DNA of 64,000 bases. It comes from Asparagopsis taxiformis. Its lineage: Eukaryota; Rhodophyta; Florideophyceae; Bonnemaisoniales; Bonnemaisoniaceae. The stretch lies in assembly GCA_030407315.1 (NCBI GenBank), contig JALQPE010000503.1, positions 1-64,000 on the forward strand, written 5' to 3'. Positions 11,355 through 20,614 of the stretch are shown here, piece by piece. The position numbers were made by a program, and so were the translations under genes. The notes under the pieces are model-generated. The model made no database searches, had not been told where the DNA came from, and saw only the letters and a program-made list of their open reading frames with translations. Numbering within the stretch: position 1 is the stretch's first letter; every line of letters starts with the position of its first letter.

Positions 11355-14177
11355 TCAGGACGGAGGTGCGCGCGTGTCATCGTCTCGACGCGTGTGACGG
11401 CTTGACGAACTACCCGCCGTATTGCGCGAACGAGCGCGGCTCGAAGCCGTATCTGCCTGGTGACCGCGTCGCCGTTCGGGATTCAACACCCGAACGACGC
11501 GCCCATCATGTACGCCAATCCGAAGGGGAGGAATACTTGCGCGACCCGTCGAAGCTGCGGCCGCACGCGAACGCGTCATGGGCCGTGCACCGCCGCGTCC
11601 TGAGCCAACGCTCCCCGCAACGTCACGTACCGCTTCTGCGCGCAACTCGCTCACGGACTGCGTTTCGCCAGCTGACTCTTTCTCACCCACGGACCCAGTC
11701 GGGGACCGCTGCAGGAAACCAACGACATCGTTCAACGCCGAACCCAACCGGTGCGCGCGTTCGATAGTGTCTTGAACCTTAAGCACGGTATCCCTTTCTC
11801 GCGCGCGATATTCGTCGCGCACCGCAGCGATACGAGCTGACGACCGCCCCCTTTCCGCTTCCAAATTGGCTTCGACTTCGACGAGAACACGCTGCGCCGT
11901 CTGCTGAGCGGTCACCGCAGCGTCACAGCGAGTTCGAAGGTTCGCCAGCGCCGCCCGATCACCCTCAGCCTCCTTCCTGTACGCCGCTGCACGACCTTGT
12001 AACTTCCCAATGTCTCCGTGCATACGCTCGATACGCGCAGCGTCTTCGTCGACCTTGCGTTTTAGCGCGGCTTCGCGCTCCTCCGATTCCGCCAACGTCT
12101 TCCGAGTCTCGCGCAGGACCGACACGGCTTCGTCACGTGCCTCAGACGCATCATCGCGCGCCTTGATAGCCTCGTCGAGCGCTTTGGTGGCCGCGCTAAG
12201 TCGCCCCAAAGCCTCGTCGCGAGCTTGCGCGACCGACGTCACGCGCGCCAACGCTTCATCTCGACCCTGCTTGGCCGAAGAAAGTTGAGTTCGTAACCCG
12301 TCTGCCGCCGACGAACCAGCGACTGCAACAGCGTCGTCACCAGCCACCGCCGTGGGCGCTTCTGCACTCTCGCCAACAACCGCCGAACCCGATGCCGCAC
12401 CGCTAGCCGTTGCCGCACTCGCACCCGCTTCGCCAGGCATGTTGGCGGCGCCTTGACCTTGAGTGGCTTTCTTCAGTTCTTGTAACTCGTTATACACCTT
12501 TACGTACTCCGCACGCAACGCCGCGTCTAACTGCGCAACGTCGATAGGAGCCCGTGGTGCTTCGGAGAACAACGAGTAGCGCCCATCGCGGAATCGCCGG
12601 CGCTCAACGGCCAACAACGCGGCCATCCCAAGGTCCTGCGCATATTCCCGCGAGTTCGTTGCGCGCATCACATGCAACTCGTTAGAAGACAACGCCGACA
12701 AGACAGCATCCACGGTAACGACGTCGCCCGCTTCTAGATGCGCGAACGCGCTACGCGAAGGGTTGCGCGGCGACTTCAATAGCAAGTGAGGGATTTCCGT
12801 ATGCCTGTGAACTCCGAGCGCGCCATGCGCCCAATCCACGACGCCGCGTTCCGCGCTCCACGGTAGCCACTGGCCACCTTCATTGAAGTCCACGCCGGGA
12901 GCCACGTCGAAGACAGGCGTCTCGTCCCATGGACACGCGCGATGCTCCGACAAGAGACTTTCTAAATGCGCGACAGAATAGGTGCCGCCACGAACGACCG
13001 CCGCAGCGCCGACGCTCTCGATACCGGCGATGAGCCGGTCGCTCAAGCGAACGAAACGACGCTCGACGAACGCGACATGAAGCCAGGCGCAGGCCACCAT
13101 CACGACCCATTCGCTAAGCGCCACGGCCCAGAAGTAGGAACGCGTCTCGACCGGAACATCAAGACCAAGAAGAACAGATGGTGCATAATGGAAGACGCAC
13201 GGTAGGGGAACGGACAGCGATTCGGGAGCGTCAGGCCAGTCGCGCGGGTCATAGCGCGGAAAGAAGGAACTCACGCGATCTTCTGGGAACTCGCGAAATT
13301 CGACGTCGCGATGCGTAACGAAGTAACCGGTCGTGCGACGCAGGCGCAATTCACGACGCGCCTCGGAGCGCATCCCCGCGTCGAAAAACCAAGGCTCACT
13401 AACTTCTCCCTCCCGTTCAACATCATTCCAGGGGACGCCGCCGTCCAACAAGAAACCGGCGCTAGGCGCCGCCGCCCAGGGGTCAAGATGCGCGAACTCG
13501 TCGCGGCGCATTGTGCGAAGACGAGCCAAGTGACGCACCAACCGCTCGTCCGCCGCGTCCTCTAGGAAGTAAGTGTCGCAAGGAAGGTTCGAGGGTACAG
13601 CCAAGTCGCACCACGCCGCCTCGCGTCGCGCATCCCATACGGCTTGCGCGTTCTTGTGGCCAGGCAATACCGCATAGCGGTTGACATCGGCGATACGCGT
13701 CCACAGGAAACGCCGGGGAAAATATTGGACGCGACTCAATTCGGACCAAGTTGGCATCGCGCGCGGCAGGAACCGGAACGCAGAAGGGTCGTCGTAACGC
13801 GCACGCGGAGCGGCGACGGGGACGCGCTGCGCGGCCGAAGGGAGCGACACGGAAGAAGGGGCAGGTACGGAACGAAGAGGCACGCCAACGTTGGCACGAC
13901 TCCCAGCCGCGGGTGTAGCGGTTACATCCACTGTCGCAACGACACCCGACGACGCACCGACATTATCCGCGTTATGCGCACTTGACGACGCGGCAACCGG
14001 CGCGCTGGCAGACGAAGCTTGGGCCATTGACAGATAAAATGGGCTCTCGGGGCTCATAGGAGATGGCGAAGCGGGACGCGGAGCCGCTGATGGCGAACGT
14101 ATCGGCGTCGCAGCTTCTTCGCCTGAAGGGACACTGGCGCGCAGCCAGCTAGGAAGGGTATCACCGTCGTGCGCCAT
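11355..14177 (-). CDS. Antisense coiled-coil ORF inside Gypsy-1
   Basis: A 940-residue open frame on the strand opposite gag-pol, filling the space between pol and the 3' LTR. I chose the ATG at 14177 (MAHDGDTLPSWLR); the frame extends 12 codons upstream only through a TTG. The N-terminal ~130 residues are Ser/Ala/Pro-rich and probably disordered. A globular middle (about 130-560) is Trp- and Arg-rich (FRFLPRAMPTWSEL, RFLWTRIADVNRYAV). Then comes an Ala/Gly-rich hinge and a long coiled coil (about 620-810, repeated ARDEAL-type heptads). The tail is basic and Arg/Ser-rich. I do not recognise the family. Antisense ORFs in the 3' region are known in some plant Gypsy lineages (Tat/Ogre, Retand-type). 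The long uninterrupted frame in a young element argues that it is kept by selection, but this is inferred. Confidence 0.7.
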   Translation of the reverse strand: MAHDGDTLPSWLRASVPSGEEAATPIRSPSAAPRPASPSPMSPESPFYLSMAQASSASAPVAASSSAHNADNVGASSGVVATVDVTATPAAGSRANVGVPLRSVPAPSSVSLPSAAQRVPVAAPRARYDDPSAFRFLPRAMPTWSELSRVQYFPRRFLWTRIADVNRYAVLPGHKNAQAVWDARREAAWCDLAVPSNLPCDTYFLEDAADERLVRHLARLRTMRRDEFAHLDPWAAAPSAGFLLDGGVPWNDVEREGEVSEPWFFDAGMRSEARRELRLRRTTGYFVTHRDVEFREFPEDRVSSFFPRYDPRDWPDAPESLSVPLPCVFHYAPSVLLGLDVPVETRSYFWAVALSEWVVMVACAWLHVAFVERRFVRLSDRLIAGIESVGAAAVVRGGTYSVAHLESLLSEHRACPWDETPVFDVAPGVDFNEGGQWLPWSAERGVVDWAHGALGVHRHTEIPHLLLKSPRNPSRSAFAHLEAGDVVTVDAVLSALSSNELHVMRATNSREYAQDLGMAALLAVERRRFRDGRYSLFSEAPRAPIDVAQLDAALRAEYVKVYNELQELKKATQGQGAANMPGEAGASAATASGAASGSAVVGESAEAPTAVAGDDAVAVAGSSAADGLRTQLSSAKQGRDEALARVTSVAQARDEALGRLSAATKALDEAIKARDDASEARDEAVSVLRETRKTLAESEEREAALKRKVDEDAARIERMHGDIGKLQGRAAAYRKEAEGDRAALANLRTRCDAAVTAQQTAQRVLVEVEANLEAERGRSSARIAAVRDEYRARERDTVLKVQDTIERAHRLGSALNDVVGFLQRSPTGSVGEKESAGETQSVSELRAEAVRDVAGSVGSGRGGARPMTRSRAAAASTGRASIPPLRIGVHDGRVVRVLNPERRRGHQADTASSRARSRNTAGSSSSRHTRRDDDTRAPPS

Positions 14178-14350
14178 AACGAAAGCAAGCGCGTGCGACA
14201 ACGAGCGAAACAACGGATGCGAGTGACCAAGGAGAGAAGAAGGATAGAAAGAGAGAGAGAGGATCGACAGGAGGAGAGTGGACAGAGAGAAGAAAAAGGC
14301 AAAGGATACGCAGGAAGAGATGACGCGCGGGGACGCGCTGTGATGTTAGT

Positions 14351-14359
14351 CGGGGGGAG
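14351..14359 (+). other. Gypsy-1 polypurine tract
   Basis: CGGGGGGAG lies directly before the 3' LTR terminus TGTGG. This is the expected primer for plus-strand DNA synthesis. Confidence 0.75.
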
Positions 14360-15148
14360 TGTGGTGCAATTTATGCCGCTAACGCGAACGCGGCTGAGCG
14401 ATATCGACGAGTTGAGTCCGCGTGCATCCGCGTTGAGTTAGTTAGTAAGCGAGCGTACGCGTGGCGGACCGATTACGTGTCACGGTGCACCTGCGCGAAC
14501 GCGTGCGATTGCGAACCCGGCGCCACGTGTAGCGATTTCGACGAATTTCCCTTTATTTCCCCTTTTTTGGGTTTTTTATGACGAAAGTCTTTTTCCCAAA
14601 TATTTCCCTTTTCGCGTGCGAGCGAGCGGCCGCCGGCCGGCCACGGTAGGACAGCCTGTCCTTTAGTAGTTAGCTATTAATGGTCGTTCAGCTTCGCACC
14701 TTACCAATAAACAGCCAGCATCTTCGCAGCTACGAGTTAAGCGTTTAGCGAATCGCGAGGACCGATTGCGTTGAAACGTTGCGTGCGGGTTGCTCACGAT
14801 CGCCGACGTTCGCGTGCGCGCTGCGCATAAACCGATCGTCGAACCGCGTCGCACCGCGATAGCGCGCGTTGCGTCGCACGCCACTAGGCCAGGGATTTAC
14901 GACCCCTGTGTGGATCGCGTTGTGCTCGAGTTTACTCGGTGATCTCCCCCTGAGATCACGGCTTGCGCCGGCCCGCGAATCCCGTGTTGCGATCGTTCCC
15001 AACGCGTTCCGCGTTGTACCACCCGTTCGCCAGCGCGACCGAGCGACGCGCGAACGCAAGTTCAACCAGCGCGTTACGGTTCACCTCGCCCTGACACGGC
15101 TGCAATTCTAGAACTCCCTTAGCGATCGCCACCCCGGCTGGTCCTACA
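14360..15148 (+). repeat. Gypsy-1 3' LTR
   Basis: Pairs with the 5' LTR at 1898-2687. It ends CCTACA and is followed by the target duplication TATGG at 15149-15153. Confidence 0.95.
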
Positions 15149-16530
15149 TATGGGACACAGCAAATGAAAAGGTCGTTGTGTCGCGAGACGTAGTGTTCGA
15201 CGAGCTGCAGAAGAAGCGTTTACCATCTTCTGATACAGACTACAACAGCGTTGATGCTGCTCCTGAGTCCAATACTGAGCCATGGGATGGAGATGGCAAG
15301 TCTGGTCTCTCTACCAAACAGGATACTCCTCCTTCATCCCATTCGGACTCTGACTCTGACACCAACGCTCCACAACCTCAATCTCCTCCACCAACTCCCT
15401 CAGCATCTACTGATGAGTCTCTCCTTAACGCTCCGCGTAAATCTTCTCGATCTCGTAAACCTCCGGGTGAGTGGTGGAAAACAACTGCCCTTGTCTCCAC
15501 TACTGCTGATACCACTCCGGAACATCTTCTTACCTTCACTGAGGTGACCAAGGGGGAGGAAAAAGATCTCTGGATTGAGGCCATTCAGTCCGAGATGGAT
15601 TCCCTCGAAGCAAATGGCACCTGGATTCTGGTCCCCCGCAGTGAAGCTCTCAACCTCCTCACTTCGAAGTGGGTCTTCAAACGCAAAGATGTTGTCAGTG
15701 AAACTGGTGAGCACTCGATCAAACACAAAGCTCGACTCGTAACTCGAGGATTCCAGCAGAAGTACGGCATCGACTACTCCGAGACTTATGCCCCCGTTGT
15801 CCAGTTCTGTACCCTTCGCATGTTCTTTGCGCTCACTGTCCACCACGATTTGCACTGCGACCAAATGGACGTCAAAACAGCCTTTCTCTACGGAGATCTC
15901 GAGCAGGACATCTTCATGGAGCAGCCGGAGGGATTTATCGACTCGAAGCATCCAGACCATGTCTGCAAACTGCAAAAGGCTCTATACGGACTCAAACAAG
16001 CTCCGAGGCAGTGGCATGCTAAGATCGATGACTTTCTCATTTCACAGCTCGACTTCCAGAGCTCTCCGTACGATCCATGTTTCTACGTCAGGTATCGTGA
16101 CGACTCTATGATCATCATTGCACTATACGTCGACGATATTCTTCTTGCCTCAAGCAGTAGAGATATGTTGGATGAGCTGAAAGCAGAGTTCAGCAAGCGT
16201 TTCGAGATGAAGGATTGTGGTAGAGCTCGGGTATGTCTTGGACTAGAGATTGCGCGCAACACCTCGAAAGGACTGCTACACTTGAACCAGTCTCGCTACG
16301 CTGAGAAGGTATTGGAACGGTTTGGAATGGAAAATGCAAGTCCGGTTGTTACGCCAATGCAAGCTCAGATCTCCGTCGCGGATACCGAAACTGAGCCCAT
16401 AGACTCTACGCTCTATCGCAGAGCAATTGGCAGCCTGATGTACCTAGCGGTGAGAACTCGCCCTGACATCGCATTTGCCGTTGGGAGACTTGCACAGTTC
16501 GTTGAGGCCCGCCAAAAGCTCTCTGGGTAG
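15149..16530 (+). pseudogene. Copia-A reverse transcriptase
   Basis: The frame resumes after the Gypsy-1 insertion. A Ser/Pro/Asp-rich linker is followed by a well preserved Copia-type reverse transcriptase (RVT_2): WIEAIQSEMDSL, TSKWVFKRK, YSETYAPVV, QMDVKTAFLYGDL, KALYGLKQAPRQW and the catalytic YVDD at 16126-16137. The frame ends at a stop (16528) created by a one-base shift at about 16505-16512. In the next frame the sequence continues as WVAVKRVLRYIAGT, the normal link to RNase H. Reverse transcriptase itself looks intact, but the polyprotein is broken by Gypsy-1 and by this shift. Confidence 0.9.
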
Positions 16531-17111
16531 CCGTTAAACGTGTCCTACGCTACATCGCTGGTACACAGGACTTTGGCGTGATCTATAAAGCTACAGCAAC
16601 ACTTGCACCAGTCGGGTACAGCGACTCGGACTGGGGCGGTTGTACTATCAACCGGAAGTCGACCAGTGGCTATGTCTTCAAGATGGCTGGAGGAGCGGTG
16701 AGCTGGAAGTCTCGTAAGCAAGGCTGTGTAGCCCAGTCTTCCTCAGAAGCCGAATACATGGCTCTCAGTGCAGCAGTGAAGGAGGCAATCTGGCTGAGAA
16801 ACATCGTTGGTTTCAGCAGCAGTACAAATCCTGCAGATCCTATCCTCATCAATGTGGATAATCAAGGATCTATCAAAATGGCTAGGAACGATGCTTCTGG
16901 AACCCGCACAAAGCATATCGACATTCGGTATCACTTTGTCCGCGATTGCCTCCTCGAAGGAATGTTCGATATCGACTACTGTCCAACATCTGATATGGTA
17001 GCGGTTGTCCTCACTAAGCCTCTGCAAAGGATTCAGTTCGTCAAGCTTCGTGAACTTATGGGGGTAACTACCAAATCATTAATCGAGAAGGTCAAAGAGG
17101 GGGAGTGTTGA
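16513..17111 (+). pseudogene. Copia-A RNase H
   Basis: Copia-type RNase H in the frame shifted from the reverse transcriptase. Motifs are GYSDSDWGGC (about 16617), KQGCVAQSSSEAEYMAL (about 16717), NVDNQGSIKMA (about 16852) and RTKHIDIRYHFVRDCL. It ends KVKEGEC just at the polypurine tract and overlaps the start of the LTR by a few bases, as is usual in Copia elements. Confidence 0.9.
17096..17105 (+). other. Copia-A polypurine tract
   Basis: AGAGGGGGAG immediately precedes the putative LTR terminus TGTTGAAGC at 17106. Confidence 0.65.
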
Positions 17112-17593
17112 AGCACTGGAATTGGCCCTGAGGGGCTCAATTACGTGAGAAAACTTTGACCCTCGATTTCTCCTAGAAGGAGTGCTCTAGGCGCTCCGAA
17201 ACATATCTCATCGTGTTCAGCGTGCCCGAATTAGTCGGGTAGCAACTTCTCCGAAGCTTCTACGACCTTTCTTCATGGAGATATTAGCGTCTGAAGTTTC
17301 AATTTGTTTGTCATAGTTTCAATTAGTAATTAGAAATGCCAAGATGGGTTGCCATCATGGCAGAGGGAAAATGTTATGATAAGTGTACACGTGTGGATGA
17401 TATGATAGAGAAGCCCACGTGTACCAGATTGGCAGCGAGTGCTTGCTAGGACAGACTGTCACTGACAGTCTGTCTGGAGCAGCCTTGAACAGGCTGTCCT
17501 TAGCACCGCCGGCGCACCTCGGCGAGAATACAAATTATGTAGTGAGCTCGCAGATTCAGTAAACGCTCGGTAAGCGACCAATTCGTTTCAACA
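17106..17593 (+). repeat. Copia-A 3' LTR (right edge provisional)
   Basis: The LTR begins TGTTGAAGC right after the polypurine tract and probably ends TTCAACA at 17593. The right edge is inferred, since the 5' LTR is outside the window. An inverted repeat with 12-base arms (GACAGACTGTCA, centre C) lies at about 17450-17474. Beyond 17593 the sequence turns into an unrelated minus-strand ORF. Confidence 0.6.
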
Positions 17594-18041
17594 GGTTCGT
17601 CGCTGCGTTGAAGTTTGACGCTGCAGCAGGGGTACGAATGTCGCTAGGGCCATCCTCCGCACCGGGGCGCATCATCCGAGTATCCCAAGGGTAAAACGCC
17701 GCGGCGTATGCTCCACCCATCGTCTCCGGCGGTCCCTCGGCGCCATCAAACATGTACGGGAACGGGAGGTCCTTGAACTTGTCCTTAGTCGCAATGTTTC
17801 GCACGACGATATAGTCGGCCTCGTCGGTTTCCGGCAGCTTGTGGTTGTGCAGCGTGCGCGGAAGGCCAACATCGCCACCAGCAGTGCTCACCGAAGCCGT
17901 CCCAATATGCACAGCCGCACCGTCCACGTCCGCAAACAAATTGACATCGACGCCGCGCTTGAGTCCGCGCGACTCCGCTGACGCGCTCACTTGATCGCCG
18001 CAAACCGTTGAAAACAAACTGCTGAAATGCGTATCCGCCAT
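17594..18041 (-). pseudogene. Unrecognised ORF cut at its 3' end by the Copia-A LTR
   Basis: Open frame on the minus strand from ATG 18041 (MADTHFSSLFS), about 150 residues, continuing into the Copia LTR and ending there after about a dozen LTR-coded residues. Visible segments include GVDVNLFADVDG, DEADYIVVRNIATKDKF and FPYMFDGAEGPPETMGGAY. I recognise no domain. The frame runs cleanly to the LTR edge and then ends with foreign residues, so Copia-A probably inserted inside it and the true C-terminus is missing or displaced. It could also be a chance ORF. Confidence 0.4.
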
Positions 18042-18387
18042 GGTTGTTGAGTTGGAAAGGAAAAGAGATGGTTGACGTTGACGTATTGGAGTGATGTGGA
18101 TGGTAGGTTTCACGTTGCTTGAAGAATGGTCGTGAACGCCAATCGCTGGAAATAATAACACAATACAACCGAAATTTTGTTAGGTACACACCTATCGTGA
18201 CCGCTGGAATGCAAGACAGGCAATCGAGATGTGAGTGTCCGTTCGGAACGGGCCCGAGTCGGGCTCTCGAAACCTGACGAGGTGGCGTGAAGCAGGCAGT
18301 GTCCTTGATGTGTAATGTGTTAAAATTACAGCTGTCAAGCTAGGCGGCTTTTGGGGCGGCTGCGAACACCCCTTTATCCGGGGAACA
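18042..18387. other. Intergenic, no gene seen
   Basis: Upstream side of the minus-strand ORF at 17594-18041. I see no coding similarity or clear promoter box. Confidence 0.4.
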
Positions 18388-18776
18388 CCCTGATTTGAGT
18401 TAAAATTTGGGCTATTCTCAAAAACATGCACATGTGAACATGTTTTTGAGATGGGGGTGTGCCGTACGGCACAATCGACCCGCTGAAATCAAGGTTTTTT
18501 GCAATATTTTTTGTGCCCGAAATTTTAGAATTTCTGGGCTGGCCAGCAGTGCAATCGAGCTGGACATCCACCGGACGTCCATTTCAGGTTGGTCGTGAGA
18601 CAGTGAGGCGGGACCATGATGGAACAAGGACCAAGACCTGTCCCTGACGTGTTGAGCCTGAAATCGACCCGTCGTGAGACGAGATTTTGGCTTACAGTTA
18701 GTGTTTACAGAAGCCAGAGACAACCCCACTCGGGGCGGCGGCCGGTTCCTGGGGCCGTTCTGGCCAAATTAAGACA
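18388..18776 (+). repeat. R389 repeat, full unit
   Basis: A complete unit of about 389 bp, from CCCTGATTTGAGTTAAAATT to GGCCAAATTAAGACA, followed at once by the start of a second unit. The head contains a 12-base inverted repeat (CTCAAAAACATG / CATGTTTTTGAG, about 18417-18450) and the perfect 14-bp palindrome GTGCCGTACGGCAC (about 18459-18472). Other copies are at 18777, 20086, 24047-24239 (inverted), 63416 and 63747. It is not coding. Confidence 0.85.
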
Positions 18777-18950
18777 CCCTGATTTGAATTAAAATTTGGG
18801 CTATTCTCAAAAACATGCACATGTGAACATGTTTTTGAGATGGGGGTGTGCCGTACGGCACTTTCGACCGCCCAAATCGATAAAATTTTGCAATTTTTTT
18901 GCTGCTCGAAATTCTATAAGTTCTGGGCTGGCCAGTGATGCATTAGCTAT
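18777..18950 (+). repeat. R389 repeat, 3'-truncated unit
   Basis: Second tandem unit. It keeps the head with both palindromes and stops near CTGGGCTGGCCAGTGATGCA, where similarity to other copies is lost. Confidence 0.8.
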
Positions 18951-19479
18951 CTCCTCTAAACCGATTCTAACAAGCAGAAAGAATCCTCTCCTTCATGACG
19001 ATGCTCTCGAATTGAGGGCAATGCAACGGACTCCCTCCAAGAGAACGATAAAGCATCGTCTTTTCCAAGGCATTTCCGTACGAAAAATAATCGAAAAACA
19101 TATTTGAATTTAACCTAACAGCTATCGCGAGCACCGTACTCAGCTATATTTCCTCAGTAATTTCCTTCCTCCAACCAATCAATAGCCGCTTGGTCACAGG
19201 CTTAAAAGCCTTCCACTATCTGTCCTATCCATCGAAGACCGTCGGAGGGTTCGATCCAGGCCTTGATCACCCATGATGGGTGTGCAACCCGAGAAAATGA
19301 AAATGGAACATATTGCGACAGGGACGAGATATCATTCAATGAAAGAGAACTTCTCTTTCGTTTACTTTTTTCTAACAAGATTCTAAACGTCTACAAACCC
19401 TATGTCGTCCGTCCGTTTTCATCCCGGAGAGATGTGGATGTGAGGTAAGACGCAGTGGTGATGTTGTGTTGATTCCCAC
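18951..19479. other. Intergenic, no gene seen
   Basis: About 530 bp. Only short open frames without recognisable domains. No repeat was matched to elsewhere in the window. Confidence 0.4.
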
Positions 19480-19860
19480 AGACGGAGGTGGAGGAGGTGG
19501 CTACGGAGGAAGCCTGGAGAACTTGTCCGGTACTGACATCTCACATGTTGAACATGTGAGATGTCAATACCCATGGATGAGAAGAAAAACATGACCAGGT
19601 CCGGTTCGGATATTGTTGCCATTAACGGAGGCGGAGGAGGCGGCTACGGTGCAAGCCTGGAGAACATGTGACTCACATCTCGGAGATGTCAGTACCCATG
19701 GATGAGAAGAAAAGCATGTTGAGGTGCGGTTCGGATATTCGATCCATTAACGGAGGTGGTGGAGGAGGCTATGGTGGAAGCCTGGAGAAGAATAGAGTAT
19801 TCCTATACCCATGGATCACAAGAAGACGTTGTTGGGCTCCTTTTCGAAGCCCATTCGTCT
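19480..19860 (+). repeat. Three-copy tandem repeat encoding Gly-rich segments
   Basis: Three degenerate units start at about 19482, 19625 and 19750 (spacing about 143 and 125 bp). Each has a GGAGGNGGNGG stretch that in one frame reads NGGGGGGYGGSLE, followed by a segment reading TACCCATGGAT. The third unit is in a short open frame (RVFLYPWITRRR). It is probably the decayed remains of a repeated exon or of a satellite. No start codon or complete gene is evident. Confidence 0.5.
19534..19566. repeat. 33-bp perfect inverted repeat
   Basis: TGACATCTCACATGTT, one G, then its exact reverse complement. It lies in the first unit of the Gly-rich tandem repeat and could extrude as a cruciform or fold as an RNA hairpin. 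Confidence 0.85.
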
Positions 19861-20085
19861 CTTGAATAAATTTAGCACCCAAATCATATACGATTGCCGA
19901 GTTGACACCCCGTATGTCTCGTTGGTAGAAATAGCAGGGGTTCCACCACTCAGCTGGCGGGAAGTAGTTACTGATTATATGAGATATGGCTTAGCTCCCG
20001 CCAAAACCGATAGCTCTGGGCTCAGGTTCTCCAAATGTGGTTATACGAATGTGTTCTGACAATGCTAGAAGACGAATATCTGCAT

Positions 20086-20280
20086 CCTGATTTGAATTAA
20101 AATTTGGGCTATTCTCAAAAACATGCACATGTGAACATGTTTTTGAGATGGGGATGTGCCGTACGGCACAATCGACCGCCGAAATCGATGTTTTTTGGAA
20201 TATTTTTCTGCCCGAAATTGTAGAATTTCTGGGCTGGCCAGCAATGCATCTGAGCTGGACATCCCCATGTCCAGTGGCCG
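20086..20280 (+). repeat. R389 head, left inverted repeat of the MTase-SET unit
   Basis: Begins CCTGATTTGAATT and carries the CTCAAAAACATG stem and the GTGCCGTACGGCAC palindrome. It is about 190 bp long. The reverse complement of the same sequence lies at 24047-24239, so the two copies face each other around the methyltransferase-SET gene like terminal inverted repeats. No target duplication could be seen at the outer edges. Confidence 0.75.
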
Positions 20281-20614
20281 TCCGGATGTCGCTCACCTGG
20301 TAAGCGTGATGCACCTGTGAAAACCTATGTGACTGCAGTCACAGCCGCCATGGCGGCCGTGCAGTACAACCCTCAAAGACAGGGAATCACAATCTTTTTA
20401 AAATTTTTCTCTACCACGTATCCGTCACAACTTATTACCTACACCGGTTACGAGTTTCAAGACCTTTCCAGTGCTGTGTACCCGTATACTCTGTTCAGTT
20501 CGATATCAACCAGTGTTCCTCACGAAAGAGTGCAAACGTCACGAGATACGTCGTCAAATTTGACTGTCTCGCCGAGCGGTCGCCATCCTGTACCGAATTT
20601 CCACTCATTCCATT

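Larger units (their letters stand above)
1898..15148 (+). mobile_element. Gypsy-1, complete chromodomain LTR retrotransposon
   Basis: A full-length Gypsy (Metaviridae) element of about 13.25 kb. It starts TGTGGTGC and ends CCTACA, with LTRs of 790 and 789 bp that differ by eye at only about ten positions, so insertion looks recent. A perfect 5-bp target duplication TATGG flanks it (1893-1897 and 15149-15153). A primer-binding site follows the 5' LTR and a G-rich polypurine tract precedes the 3' LTR. gag and pol are open, and a long antisense ORF occupies the 3' internal region. It is rich in CpG (many cgcg runs) and differs in base composition from its Copia host. Confidence 0.95.

Noticed and set aside
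11366..13985. Plus-strand ORFs opposite the antisense ORF
   Set aside because: All are much shorter and lack domain-like composition. They are shadows of the 940-residue frame.
18388..18776. R389 as a helitron
   Set aside because: The hairpin near one end is suggestive, but no CTRR 3' terminus or A-T insertion site could be shown consistently among the copies.
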